Shown: positions 6,662 to 14,338, counted from the stretch's first letter. The stretch: 21,060 nt of DNA from Pseudomonadota bacterium (GCA_023433305.1 JAEZCZ010000123.1:1-21060); one strand, 5' to 3'. A program made the numbers and translations. Notes: generated from the sequence alone by a model not told the origin.

Positions 6662-8383
6662 ATGTCGCGCCGTTTCCTGCTCGCTTTCGCCCCGCTCGCG
6701 CTGGGCGCCTGCGCCACCGTCCCCGCCCCGTCAGAAACTCCGATCCAGGCCACGACGGCGGAGAGCCGAGGCGTCGTCAGCGCCGCCGACCCGCGCGCGG
6801 CCGAAGCCGGGGCCGAGATGCTGCGCCGCGGCGGCAGCGCCACCGACGCCGCGATCGCGACGATGCTCGCGCTCACGGTGGTCGAGCCCCAGAGCTCGGG
6901 AATCGGTGGGGGCGGGTTCCTGCTGCACCATGCGGCGGACGGCACCGTCGAGACGCTCGACGGACGCGAAACGGCCCCGGCGGCCGCCACGCCCGACTGG
7001 TTCCTCGGCGAGGATGACCGCCCGCGCCCGTTCATGGAAGCCGTGCTTTCGGGCCTCAGCGTCGGCGTCCCGGGCAACATCCGGCTGGCGGGCGAAGCCC
7101 ACGCGCGCCACGGCATGCTGCCCTGGGCCGATCTGTTCGCGCCGGCGATCGCGCTCGCCCGCGACGGGTTCGTCATCAGCGAGCGTTTCCGCGAGTTCCT
7201 CCAACGCGCGCGCAACCGCGCCGCCGCGGACGCGGAAGGGCAAGGGCTGTTTTACGACGAGATGGGCGAGCCGCTCGCCGCGGGCACACGGGTGCGGAAT
7301 CCCGCCCTCGCCGAAACGCTCGGGCAGATTGCCGAGCATGGCGCCGACTGGTTTTATTCGGGCGAGAACGCCACCGCGATCGCGGTGCGCGTCGCCGCCG
7401 AGACGCCGCATCCGGGGGGGATGACCGTCGCCGACATCGCCGCCTATCAGGTGAAGGAGCGGCCCGAGCTGTGCGGGCCCTATCGCGCCTACCGGATTTG
7501 CGGAATGGGCCCACCCTCCTCAGGCGCGACCACCGTCTATGCGATCCTCAAGCAGCTCGAGCGGTTCGATCTCGGCGCGCTCGGTGCCGATTCGCCGACC
7601 TTCTGGCACTTGTTCGCCGAATCGCAGCGGCTCGCCTTCGCCGACCGCGAGCGATACCTTGCCGACAGCGATTTCGTCTCGGTACCGGCGGTGGGGCTGA
7701 TGGACCCGGACTACCTCGCGGCGCGCGGCAGGCTGATCGACCCCGACGCGACGCTGTCGCAAGTCGTGGCAGGGACGCCGCAGGGCGTGGCGCTGGCGCC
7801 CCCCGACGGCGACGAGCCGGTCGAGAACGGCACCTCACACTTCGTCGCGGTCGACCGCATGGGCAATGCCGTCAGCTATACCTCGACGATCGAGGGCTCG
7901 TTCGGCTCGGGAATCATGGTGGGCGGCTATTATCTCAACAACGAGCTGACCGACTTCAGCTTCACGCCCGCCGGCCCCGACGGTCGCCCGGTCGCCAACC
8001 GGGTCGAAGGCGGCAAGCGCCCGCGCAGCTCGATGGCGCCGACGCTGGTCTACGATTCGTCGGGAGAATTGGTGCTCGCGGTCGGCGCGGCAGGCGGATC
8101 GACAATCCCGGTGCAAGTCGCGCGCGTGCTGATCGGAGTGATCGACTTCGACTTGCCGCTCGGGCGGGCGATGGCGCTGCCGGTTCTGTTCTCGCCCGGG
8201 GAGGCGATCACGGTTGAGCAGGGCAGCTCGCTCGAGGCGATGATTCCCGCGCTCCGCGCGCTCGGCCACGCGCAAGTCTCGGCACGCGGCCTGCCGCTCA
8301 AGATCAACGGCGCCGAGCGAACCGCGGGCGGCTGGGTCGGTGCCGCCGATCCGCGCAGCGAAGGCGCGGCTGTCGGCGAATAG
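6662..8383 (+). CDS. ggt: Gamma-glutamyltransferase (glutathione hydrolase), putative lipoprotein
   Basis: 573-residue N-terminal nucleophile hydrolase that cleaves or transfers the gamma-glutamyl group of glutathione outside the cytoplasm. The precursor should cut itself before Thr391 (NGTSHFVAVDRMGNAVSYTS), giving a large subunit of about 390 residues and a small one of 183. Other family motifs are GGSATDAAIA (58-67), SSGIGGGGFLL (78-88), DGRETAP with substrate-binding Arg102, GPPSSGAT (283-290) and the oxyanion-hole AAGGS (476-480). The N-terminus has a hydrophobic stretch ending in LGAC (14-17), a lipobox, so the enzyme is probably anchored through Cys17. It starts 9 bp after pyrD and may share its transcript; I see no good ribosome binding site. 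Confidence 0.94.
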   Translation: MSRRFLLAFAPLALGACATVPAPSETPIQATTAESRGVVSAADPRAAEAGAEMLRRGGSATDAAIATMLALTVVEPQSSGIGGGGFLLHHAADGTVETLDGRETAPAAATPDWFLGEDDRPRPFMEAVLSGLSVGVPGNIRLAGEAHARHGMLPWADLFAPAIALARDGFVISERFREFLQRARNRAAADAEGQGLFYDEMGEPLAAGTRVRNPALAETLGQIAEHGADWFYSGENATAIAVRVAAETPHPGGMTVADIAAYQVKERPELCGPYRAYRICGMGPPSSGATTVYAILKQLERFDLGALGADSPTFWHLFAESQRLAFADRERYLADSDFVSVPAVGLMDPDYLAARGRLIDPDATLSQVVAGTPQGVALAPPDGDEPVENGTSHFVAVDRMGNAVSYTSTIEGSFGSGIMVGGYYLNNELTDFSFTPAGPDGRPVANRVEGGKRPRSSMAPTLVYDSSGELVLAVGAAGGSTIPVQVARVLIGVIDFDLPLGRAMALPVLFSPGEAITVEQGSSLEAMIPALRALGHAQVSARGLPLKINGAERTAGGWVGAADPRSEGAAVGE

Positions 8384-8459
8384 CCGAGCCAGCTTGCGGG
8401 CGCCTTTCTGGCGTCTTAACCGTTGAGCGACAACAGGCCGGCCCAGACCGGCGCTCGGG

Positions 8460-10274
8460 ATGGAGGCGCTGCCCTTGCAGCTTACCGATTTTGCGGCCGC
8501 GCCGAACCTTGTGCGGTTGTTCCTCGACCGCGCCGACGAGCGCGGCGACCGCCCTTTCCTGACCGCCCGCCGCGGGGGTGAGTGGCACGGGCAGTCCTGG
8601 CGCGAGGCGGCCGATCAGGTCTGCCTGCTCGCCGAGAAGCTGCGCTCGCTCGGACTGAGCGACGGCGATCGCGTCGTTCTGGTCGCCGAGAACCGTCCCG
8701 AATGGGCGATCGCCGACCTCGCGATCATGGCCGCGGGCTGCATCACCACGCCGGCCTATACCACCAACACCGAGGGCGATCACCAGCATATCCTCGAGAA
8801 CAGCGGCGCGAAGGCCGTGATCGTCTCGACCCGGAAGCTGGCCGAGCCGCTGCTGCCCGCGATCATCCGTTCGGGGATGGCGGAGCACGTGATCGGGATC
8901 GAGCCGCTTCAGTCGATCCAGAGCAGCTTCGCCTGCCATCTTTGGAGCGATCTCATCGTCGGCGACGCGCCGGCGGCGCGCCAGGCGGTGGAGGCGCGGA
9001 TGGCGAAAGTCGCCCGCACCGATCCGGCCTGCATCATCTACACCAGCGGCACGAGCGGCGCGCCGCGCGGCGTGCTGCTCCATCACGGCGCAATTCTCTG
9101 CAACGTCGAAGGCGCGGCCAAGATTCTCGCCAACGACTTCGGCTGGGGCGACGAACGGTTCCTTTCGTTCCTGCCGCTCAGCCACGCGCTCGAGCATACC
9201 GCGGGGCTCTATCTGCCGATCGGGCTCGGCGCGGAAATCTGGTTCGCCGAGGGGCTCGACAAGCTCGCGAGCAACATGGAGGAGGCGAGTCCGACCTTCA
9301 TGGTCGTGGTGCCGCGCCTGTTCGAGGTGCTGCGCAACCGGATCATCGCCCAAGTCGAGAAGCAGGGCCGCGTCGCCAACTTCCTGCTCGACCAGGCGCT
9401 GGCGCTGGCCGAACGCCGCGCCGCGGGGCAGCATCGGCTGACCGACTGGGCGGTCGAGCGCTTGCTCGACCTGACGTTGCGGCCGAAGGTCAAGGCCCGC
9501 TTCGGCGGACGGATCAAGGCACTGGTTTCGGGCGGAGCGCCGCTCAATCCCGAAGTGGGCGCGTTCTTCGAATCGATGGGCCTCGTCATGCTGCAGGGCT
9601 ACGGCCAGACCGAGGCAGCCCCGGTGATCAGCTGCAACTATCCTTCGGCGGGCATCAAGCTCGATACCGTCGGCCCGCCGCTCGAGGATGTCGAGGTGAA
9701 GATCGCCGAGGACGGCGAGATCCTGGCGCGCGGCGAGCTGGTAATGCTGGGATACTGGCGCAACGAGGAGGAGACGGCGAAGACGATTGTCGACGGCTGG
9801 CTCCACACCGGCGACATCGGTCATCTCGACGAAAAGGGCCGGATCGTCATCACCGACCGCAAGAAGGACATCATCGTCAACGACAAGGGCGACAACATCG
9901 CGCCCCAGAAGCTCGAGGGCATGCTGACGCTGCAGCGCGAGATCTCGCAGGCAATGGTGAGCGGCGACAAGCGGCCATACGTGGTCGGGCTGGTCGTGCC
10001 CGATGCAGAGTGGGCTTGCGAATGGTCTCAGGCCAACGACGAAAAGTTCGACCTCGCGGCGCTGCAGAGGCTGCCCGCCTTCCGCAGCGCGATGCGTGCG
10101 GCGATCGACCGCGTGAACGGCGAGCTGTCGGTTATCGAGAAGGTCCGTCAGTTCGCCTTCGCCGACGAACCGTTCAGCATCGAGAACGGCGAGATGACCC
10201 CGAGCATGAAGATCAAGCGCCACGCCATTCGGGCGCGTTACGGCGAAAGAATCTCCGCGCTGTACCGGGTCTAG
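8460..10274 (+). CDS. Long-chain fatty-acid-CoA ligase (AMP-forming)
   Basis: 604-residue member of the ANL adenylating superfamily, activating long-chain fatty acids to acyl-CoA through an acyl-adenylate, for degradation or lipid synthesis. Motifs: the P-loop IIYTSGTSGAPRG (192-204), FLPLSHALEHTAG, GYGQTEAAPVIS (family A5), LHTGDIGHLDEKGRIVITDRKKDII (A7/A8 hinge), and the C-terminal TPSMKIKRH with the catalytic lysine. The organisation resembles the FadD15/FAA1 group of long-chain synthetases, not E. coli FadD. The P-loop reads PRG where PKG is usual. The 76-bp gap after ggt has no convincing terminator. The stop shares CTAG (10271-10274) with the convergent gene. Confidence 0.92.
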   Translation: MEALPLQLTDFAAAPNLVRLFLDRADERGDRPFLTARRGGEWHGQSWREAADQVCLLAEKLRSLGLSDGDRVVLVAENRPEWAIADLAIMAAGCITTPAYTTNTEGDHQHILENSGAKAVIVSTRKLAEPLLPAIIRSGMAEHVIGIEPLQSIQSSFACHLWSDLIVGDAPAARQAVEARMAKVARTDPACIIYTSGTSGAPRGVLLHHGAILCNVEGAAKILANDFGWGDERFLSFLPLSHALEHTAGLYLPIGLGAEIWFAEGLDKLASNMEEASPTFMVVVPRLFEVLRNRIIAQVEKQGRVANFLLDQALALAERRAAGQHRLTDWAVERLLDLTLRPKVKARFGGRIKALVSGGAPLNPEVGAFFESMGLVMLQGYGQTEAAPVISCNYPSAGIKLDTVGPPLEDVEVKIAEDGEILARGELVMLGYWRNEEETAKTIVDGWLHTGDIGHLDEKGRIVITDRKKDIIVNDKGDNIAPQKLEGMLTLQREISQAMVSGDKRPYVVGLVVPDAEWACEWSQANDEKFDLAALQRLPAFRSAMRAAIDRVNGELSVIEKVRQFAFADEPFSIENGEMTPSMKIKRHAIRARYGERISALYRV

Positions 10275-10798
10275 GCCGCCTCGGCCTCAACCTTCTCGGG
10301 GTAGAAGCACGGCTCGCGCTCGGACCAGCCGGGCGCGGTGGCGGCGGATTCGCTGAGCGATTGGAGCAGCATCTTGCGGCGCGCCGGGCGAATTGCGGGA
10401 AGGGCGGCAGCGCCGCAGAACGCCGCGGGGAGCCAAGGGCGCGCCTTGGCGCCGAGCAGGCGTTCATAGAGGAAGCGATAGGCCGAGAAGCTGTCGATCT
10501 GCTCCTGCGCGAGGTCGTATGCGGTGATGCGAAGCAGAGTGCCCATGAAGCCGTGCAGGCCCTCGAACGCGCTTTCGTACGGCACCGCGTCGCGCAGGGC
10601 GCGGAGTTCGCGGTAGGCGAGGTACTGTTGGCGGATGGCTGTCTTGTCGCCGGATCCGCGCGACCAGATTTTGAAGGCATCGCCGCGGCCGAGACCGATA
10701 TCAAGCCCGCGCTCGATGAAGAGCTGTTCGGCTTCGGTGAAACTGGCGAATTCGCGCAGCTCGGCAATGGTCAGCGATGCGGTTCCGGGCTTGGCCAT
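10271..10798 (-). CDS. Hypothetical protein, 175 residues
   Basis: I do not recognise the family. The sequence is soluble, mostly helical by composition, rich in Ala, Arg, Glu and Leu, without a signal peptide or membrane segment. It opens MAKPGTASLTIAELREFASF and has a central aromatic stretch around DAVPYESAFEGLHGFMGTLL. It has a strong Shine-Dalgarno AAGGAGG (plus-strand positions 10804-10810), 5 nt before the ATG at 10798, supporting both the gene and its start. It ends convergently with the acyl-CoA ligase, the two stop codons interlocking in CTAG. It lies 83 bp downstream of thiSG on the same strand and might be read through from it. Confidence 0.75.
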   Translation of the reverse strand: MAKPGTASLTIAELREFASFTEAEQLFIERGLDIGLGRGDAFKIWSRGSGDKTAIRQQYLAYRELRALRDAVPYESAFEGLHGFMGTLLRITAYDLAQEQIDSFSAYRFLYERLLGAKARPWLPAAFCGAAALPAIRPARRKMLLQSLSESAATAPGWSEREPCFYPEKVEAEAA

Positions 10799-10803
10799 GA
10801 CAG

Positions 10804-10822
10804 CCTCCTTGTTCGGACAAGG
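10804..10822 (-). promoter_or_regulatory. Hairpin overlapping the Shine-Dalgarno of the 175-residue protein
   Basis: On the minus strand CCTTGT-CCGA-ACAAGG forms a perfect 6-bp stem with a 4-nt loop (10807-10822). The last four bases of the stem are the first four of the AAGGAGG ribosome binding site, so folding would partly hide it. It could be a simple translational control or chance; only 6 bp are involved. Confidence 0.3.
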
Positions 10823-10881
10823 CGAGTGTCACCGAGTTTGGTTAACGATCGGCAAACAGCTGCCGAAGATTTGCGCCCTTA

Positions 10882-11862
10882 CTAGATGAGTCCCGCCAGC
10901 GGGCTGCTGGGATCGGCGTACTTGCGCGTTGCCATGCGTCCGGCGAGATAGGCATCGCGGCCCGCCTCGACTGCCAGCTTCATCGCCCGCGCCATCCGGA
11001 TCGGGTCCTTCGCTTCGGCGATGGCGGTGTTCATCAGCACGCCGTCGCAGCCCAGTTCCATCGCCACCGCGGCATCGCTCGCCGTCCCGACGCCCGCATC
11101 CACTAGAACCGGCACTTTCGCTCCTTCGACGATAAGGCGGATCGTGACGCGATTCTGGATGCCGAGACCGGAGCCGATCGGCGCTCCGAGCGGCATGATC
11201 GCCGCCGCCCCCGCTTCCTCGAGCTGCTTGGCCGCAATCGGGTCGTCGGTGCAGTAGACCATCGGCTTGAAGCCTTCCTTCACGAGGACTTCAGTGGCCT
11301 TCAACGTCTCGCGCATATCGGGATAGAGGGTGCGCGCCTCGCCAAGGACCTCGAGCTTGACGAGATCCCAGCCGCCTGCCTCACGCGCCAGCCGCAGCGT
11401 GCGGACCGCCTCTTCGGCAGTGAAGCAGCCCGCCGTGTTCGGCAGGTATGTGACCTGCTTCGGGTCGATGAAATCGGTCAGCATCGGCGCGGTCGGGTCC
11501 GACACGTTGACCCGGCGGACCGCGACGGTGACAATCTCCGCCCCGCTGGCTTCAAGAGCGGCCGCGTTCTGGGCGAAGTCCTTATATTTACCCGTACCGA
11601 CGATCAGCCGTGACCGGAAGGTGCGGCCGGCAACCGTCCAGGTGTCGTCGCCGGAGCCCCCGCCGACGAAATGCACGATCTCGAGCACGTCGCCGTCGGC
11701 CAGCGCCGCTTCGCCGAGCGTGGAACGCGGCACGATCGTGCCGTTGCGTTCGACCGCGACTTTCTCGGGCCGGAGCCCGATTTCCTCGACGAGGGCGGCG
11801 ATGGTGCGGGAGGAAGAGCGACGGGGCTCGCCGTTGATGACGAGATTGAGCGGTGCGGTCAT
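10882..11862 (-). CDS. thiG: Fused sulfur carrier ThiS and thiazole synthase ThiG
   Basis: Makes the thiazole phosphate part of thiamin. Residues 1-68 are a ThiS ubiquitin-like domain (LNLVINGEP ... VAVERNGTIVPR ... GDVLEIVHFVGGG), and residues 73-326 are ThiG (RSRLIVGTGKY, DLVKLEVLGE with the Schiff-base Lys169, PLGAPIGSGLGIQN, VPVLVDAGVGTASDAA, MNTAIAEAKDP). The ThiS end, normally a free Gly-Gly tail that is adenylated and thiocarboxylated, here runs on as GGGSGDDTW into ThiG. Such fusions are known in alphaproteobacteria. I chose the ATG at 11862 because it opens the ThiS domain; the frame continues upstream to 11934 but that part overlaps merC and has no homology. The merC stop is 19 bp away. 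Confidence 0.93.
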   Translation of the reverse strand: MTAPLNLVINGEPRRSSSRTIAALVEEIGLRPEKVAVERNGTIVPRSTLGEAALADGDVLEIVHFVGGGSGDDTWTVAGRTFRSRLIVGTGKYKDFAQNAAALEASGAEIVTVAVRRVNVSDPTAPMLTDFIDPKQVTYLPNTAGCFTAEEAVRTLRLAREAGGWDLVKLEVLGEARTLYPDMRETLKATEVLVKEGFKPMVYCTDDPIAAKQLEEAGAAAIMPLGAPIGSGLGIQNRVTIRLIVEGAKVPVLVDAGVGTASDAAVAMELGCDGVLMNTAIAEAKDPIRMARAMKLAVEAGRDAYLAGRMATRKYADPSSPLAGLI

Positions 11863-11881
11863 GACCGCTGCGAGATAGCGG

Positions 11882-12253
11882 TTAGAGCGCCCGGCGCAAG
11901 TTGAGCACGTGACCGGCGGCCACCAACGACACACCGATGATGGTCAACACCGCTTCCTCGATGCCGTGATCGACCGCGAGGCCCCCGCCCATGAAAGTAA
12001 GCCCGGTCATGGCCACCACGAACGGCGTCGCTCGACGATGCTGCAACGCGCCGATGCCGATTGCGACCCCGGCCACGATCGTCGCCACGAGGAGGCCGAT
12101 CCGATGAATGGCCGGGTCGAGCAAGAGACTGCCGCCCACGCCGAGCGCCGCAACGATCACGATCCCCAGCACGCAATGCACCGCGCAAAGGCACGAAAGC
12201 AACAGCCCGACACGGTCGAGCCGCCCACGAATCGAGGCGAAGGAGAGACCCAT
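11882..12253 (-). CDS. MerC-domain membrane protein
   Basis: 123 residues with four predicted membrane segments (about 14-36, 44-64, 75-92, 97-115). The N-terminal LDRVGLLLSCLCAVHCVLG, with Cys21, Cys23, His26 and Cys27, is the hallmark of the MerC family, whose founder carries mercuric ions inward. Chromosomal relatives without other mer genes, as here, are more likely to serve essential-metal handling. The start at 12253 (MGLSFASIRGRLDRVG) fits the family; an upstream extension to 12391 overlaps the divergent gene's region and is not credible. It lies 19 bp upstream of thiSG and could be co-transcribed with it. An AT-rich operator-like site precedes it. Confidence 0.85.
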   Translation of the reverse strand: MGLSFASIRGRLDRVGLLLSCLCAVHCVLGIVIVAALGVGGSLLLDPAIHRIGLLVATIVAGVAIGIGALQHRRATPFVVAMTGLTFMGGGLAVDHGIEEAVLTIIGVSLVAAGHVLNLRRAL

Positions 12254-12260
12254 TGGCTCA

Positions 12261-12284
12261 CATCTATGTAACCATATAACGTGG
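12261..12284. promoter_or_regulatory. AT-rich imperfect palindrome, possible metal-regulator (Zur/Fur-type) site
   Basis: The stretch CATCTATGTAACCATATAACGTG is strikingly AT-rich for this genome and has imperfect dyad symmetry (TATGT / ATATA). It lies 8 bp ahead of the merC start and about 70 bp ahead of the heme A synthase start. Fur-superfamily boxes, including alphaproteobacterial Zur boxes rich in GTTATAT-type halves, look like this. It may equally be simple promoter sequence; the assignment is a suggestion. Confidence 0.3.
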
Positions 12285-12351
12285 CGCAAGGGATTTGGCG
12301 CGACGGACGCCCGGCCTTGCGCTTTGCGAAGCGCGGGCGCAGGGAGCCGGC

Positions 12352-13413
12352 ATGGTCGCGAAGGCGAAAGTATTGGCCGGCAAGACGACATTGGGCACCG
12401 GGACGGCGAGGCCGCTGGCGCTCGCGCGCTGGCTGCTCGCGGTGGCGGCGCTCGTCGTGCTGATGATCGTGGTCGGCGGGATTACGCGGCTTACCGAAAG
12501 CGGACTTTCGATCACCGAATGGAAGCCGGTGACCGGGGCCATTCCGCCGCTGACGGACGCGCAATGGCAGGCCGAATTCGAAGCCTACCAGCGCATCGGC
12601 GAGTACCGCCACATCACCGGACCTGCCGGGATGACTCTGGCCGAATACAAGTTCATCTACTTCTGGGAATGGTTCCACCGGCTGCTCGGCCGCGTGATCG
12701 GGATCGCCTTCGCGGTGCCGCTGGCGTGGTTCTGGATCAAGCGCCGGATTCCTCCGGGTTACAAGGCGCCGCTCGTCGCACTGCTCGTGCTCGGCGGCCT
12801 ACAGGGCGTGTTCGGCTGGTTCATGGTGCGCTCGGGACTTTCGGAACAGGTCACCGACGTCAGCCATTTCTGGCTCTCGATCCACCTGCTGACGGCTTTC
12901 GTGACGCTCGGAGCGCTCGTCTGGGTTGCGCTCGATTTCCTCGAGTTGAAGCGCGACCCAGGGGCACGCCCGGCCCGCATGACGGGAATGGCGTCCCTCG
13001 TGCTGTTGGTGGTTTTCGTGCAGCTCCTGCTCGGAGCGTGGGTCGCCGGCCTCAACGCCGGTCTCGCCTCGGACACCTGGCCGTTAATGCAGGGGCGGCT
13101 ATTCCCCGAAATAGACTGGTCGCGCGGCGTCGGATGGGCTTTCACGCACGATCCGTTCCTGCTGCACTTCCTGCATCGCTGGTGGGCCTGGGTCGCGGTC
13201 GCCGCTTTGATCGTCCTCGCGCGCCGTGTGCGAACGCGCGATCGCCGTGCTTCGCTGGCCATCCATGCGACCTTCGGAACGCAGATCATACTCGGCATCG
13301 CGACCGTGTTGACGAGCGTGAACCTGGAGTTGGCCGCAATGCACCAGTTCGTGGGCGCCCTACTCGTGGCGGCTGCCGCCTGGGGGGCACACATCGCCGG
13401 ACGCCGGCGGTGA
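12352..13413 (+). CDS. ctaA: Heme A synthase (COX15/CtaA family)
   Basis: Inner-membrane enzyme that oxidises the C8 methyl of heme O to give heme A for cytochrome aa3-type oxidase. The protein has 353 residues with about eight membrane segments in two four-helix halves. Expected heme-ligand histidines are present: FWEWFHRLLGR (His109), LSIHLLTAF (His178), FLHRWWAW (His275) and AMHQFVGALL (His331). Further family motifs are VVGGITRLTESGLSITEW (40-57) and GAWVAGLNAGLASDTWPLM (228-246). The ATG at 12352 is preceded 5 nt upstream by AGGGAG (12341-12346), so it is preferred over an in-frame ATG at 12295. The alphaproteobacterial form follows mitochondrial COX15 more than Bacillus CtaA. The stop overlaps cutA by 4 bp. 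Confidence 0.95.
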   Translation: MVAKAKVLAGKTTLGTGTARPLALARWLLAVAALVVLMIVVGGITRLTESGLSITEWKPVTGAIPPLTDAQWQAEFEAYQRIGEYRHITGPAGMTLAEYKFIYFWEWFHRLLGRVIGIAFAVPLAWFWIKRRIPPGYKAPLVALLVLGGLQGVFGWFMVRSGLSEQVTDVSHFWLSIHLLTAFVTLGALVWVALDFLELKRDPGARPARMTGMASLVLLVVFVQLLLGAWVAGLNAGLASDTWPLMQGRLFPEIDWSRGVGWAFTHDPFLLHFLHRWWAWVAVAALIVLARRVRTRDRRASLAIHATFGTQIILGIATVLTSVNLELAAMHQFVGALLVAAAAWGAHIAGRRR

Positions 13414-13721
13414 GCGCGCTCATCTGGTGCCCCTTTCCTGACGAAGAGGCTGCCGCCTCCGTCGCGCGGCAACTTCTCGGCGAGCGGCTGATCGCCTGCG
13501 CGAACATCCTCCCGGCGATCCGGTCGATCTACTCGTGGCAGGGCGACGTGGGCGAAGGGCGCGAAGTCGCCGTGCTGTTCAAGACCGACGCGACGCTGTT
13601 GGATGGCGCCACCGCGCGCATTGCCGAGATACATCCATACGAAGCGCCTGCTGTTCTCGGTTGGCGGACCGATTCAGCCGCCGCCCCAACCCGTGAATGG
13701 CTGCAGTCGGTGCTCCCGTAA
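13410..13721 (+). CDS. cutA: Divalent-cation tolerance protein CutA
   Basis: Small cytoplasmic trimeric protein of the CutA1 family, linked to copper tolerance in E. coli though its molecular role is still unclear. With GTG at 13410 the protein has 103 residues, the family's normal size. Motifs: ACANILPAIRSIYSWQG (30-46), EVAVLFKT, and the signature EIHPYEAPAVLGW. The GTG overlaps the TGA of ctaA (GTGA, 13410-13413), implying coupled translation. Despite its position after merC and ctaA, I cannot show that the three metal-related genes are co-regulated. Confidence 0.93.
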   Translation: MSALIWCPFPDEEAAASVARQLLGERLIACANILPAIRSIYSWQGDVGEGREVAVLFKTDATLLDGATARIAEIHPYEAPAVLGWRTDSAAAPTREWLQSVLP

Positions 13722-13764
13722 GGGCACGGTATTATTTTACCTCTCCGCAAAGCCGCAGGCTTGC

Positions 13765-13793
13765 TTGACTTTTGCCACCCCGCCGGACAAATG
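13765..13793 (+). promoter_or_regulatory. Probable rplM-rpsI promoter
   Basis: TTGACT (13765-13770) is a good -35; 17 nt further lies CAAATG (13788-13793), a weak -10 (shifted by one, ACAAAT). The context CTTGACTTTTGCC resembles strong alphaproteobacterial housekeeping promoters. Transcription would start near 13800, leaving a leader of about 60 nt before rplM. Confidence 0.5.
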
Positions 13794-13858
13794 GCCGCGC
13801 TTCGCGAGGTGGCCGAATCGGCGCCGCGCACGTGTTTCAGCAACAAGGTACAAGCGCC

Positions 13859-14338
13859 ATGAAGGCCCTCAGCAAGATGACCCGGTCGATCAAGCCGGCC
13901 GAGGTCGAGAAGAAATGGCACCTGATCGATGCCGAGGGGCTGGTCGTAGGCCGCCTCGCGGTGATCGTCGCCAATCTCCTGCGCGGCAAGCACAAGCCGA
14001 GCTACACCCCGCACGTCGACTGCGGCGACCATGTCGTGGTCGTGAACGTCGACAAGGTCCGCTTCACCGGCAACAAGCGCGACGAGAAGACCTACTACAA
14101 GCACACCGGCTACGCCGGCGGCATCAAGGCGATCACCGCTGACAAGGTGCTCGACGGCCGTTTCCCGGAGCGAGTGCTTGAAAAGGCGGTCGAGCGGATG
14201 ATTCCGCGCGGCCCGCTCGGACGCCAGCAGATGAAGGCGCTCCACCTCTACGCCGGCACCGAGCATCCGCACGCGGGCAACCAGCCCGAGGTGCTCGACG
14301 TCGCTTCGCTCAATCGCAAGAACAAGGCTGCCGCGTAA
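13859..14338 (+). CDS. rplM: 50S ribosomal protein L13
   Basis: Large-subunit ribosomal protein, 159 residues. Typical alphaproteobacterial opening MKALSKMTRSIKPAEVEKKW, then HLIDAEGLVVGRLA, the L13 core DHVVVVNVDKVRFTGNK, and the signature region RMIPRGPLGRQQMKALHLYAG followed by EHPHAGNQPEVLD. The start at 13859 matches the family N-terminus; an AAGG at 13845-13848 is 10 nt upstream, rather far for a ribosome binding site. The TAA overlaps the rpsI ATG by one base (TAATG), the usual L13-S9 operon coupling. Confidence 0.98.
   Translation: MKALSKMTRSIKPAEVEKKWHLIDAEGLVVGRLAVIVANLLRGKHKPSYTPHVDCGDHVVVVNVDKVRFTGNKRDEKTYYKHTGYAGGIKAITADKVLDGRFPERVLEKAVERMIPRGPLGRQQMKALHLYAGTEHPHAGNQPEVLDVASLNRKNKAAA

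Noticed and set aside
8304..10223. Long minus-strand open frame of 639 codons across the acyl-CoA ligase
   Set aside because: It is the reverse complement of a gene with complete adenylation motifs. The translation has no recognisable domain and its openness follows from high GC content.
8582..10885. Long plus-strand open frame of 767 codons overlapping the acyl-CoA ligase and the next gene
   Set aside because: Frame-shifted shadow: Arg/Gly/Ala-rich, without motifs, and running across two genes on opposite strands.
11863..11934. Upstream extension of the thiSG frame to an ATG at 11934
   Set aside because: The extra residues lack ThiS homology and would overlap the end of merC; the ThiS domain starts cleanly at 11862.
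11882..12253. Mercury-resistance operon
   Set aside because: Only the MerC-like gene is present; no merR, merA, merT or merP nearby.
12254..12391. Upstream extension of the MerC protein to an ATG at 12391
   Set aside because: It would cross the divergent promoter region and the start of ctaA, and includes a typical translated repeat segment (ALRKAQGR).
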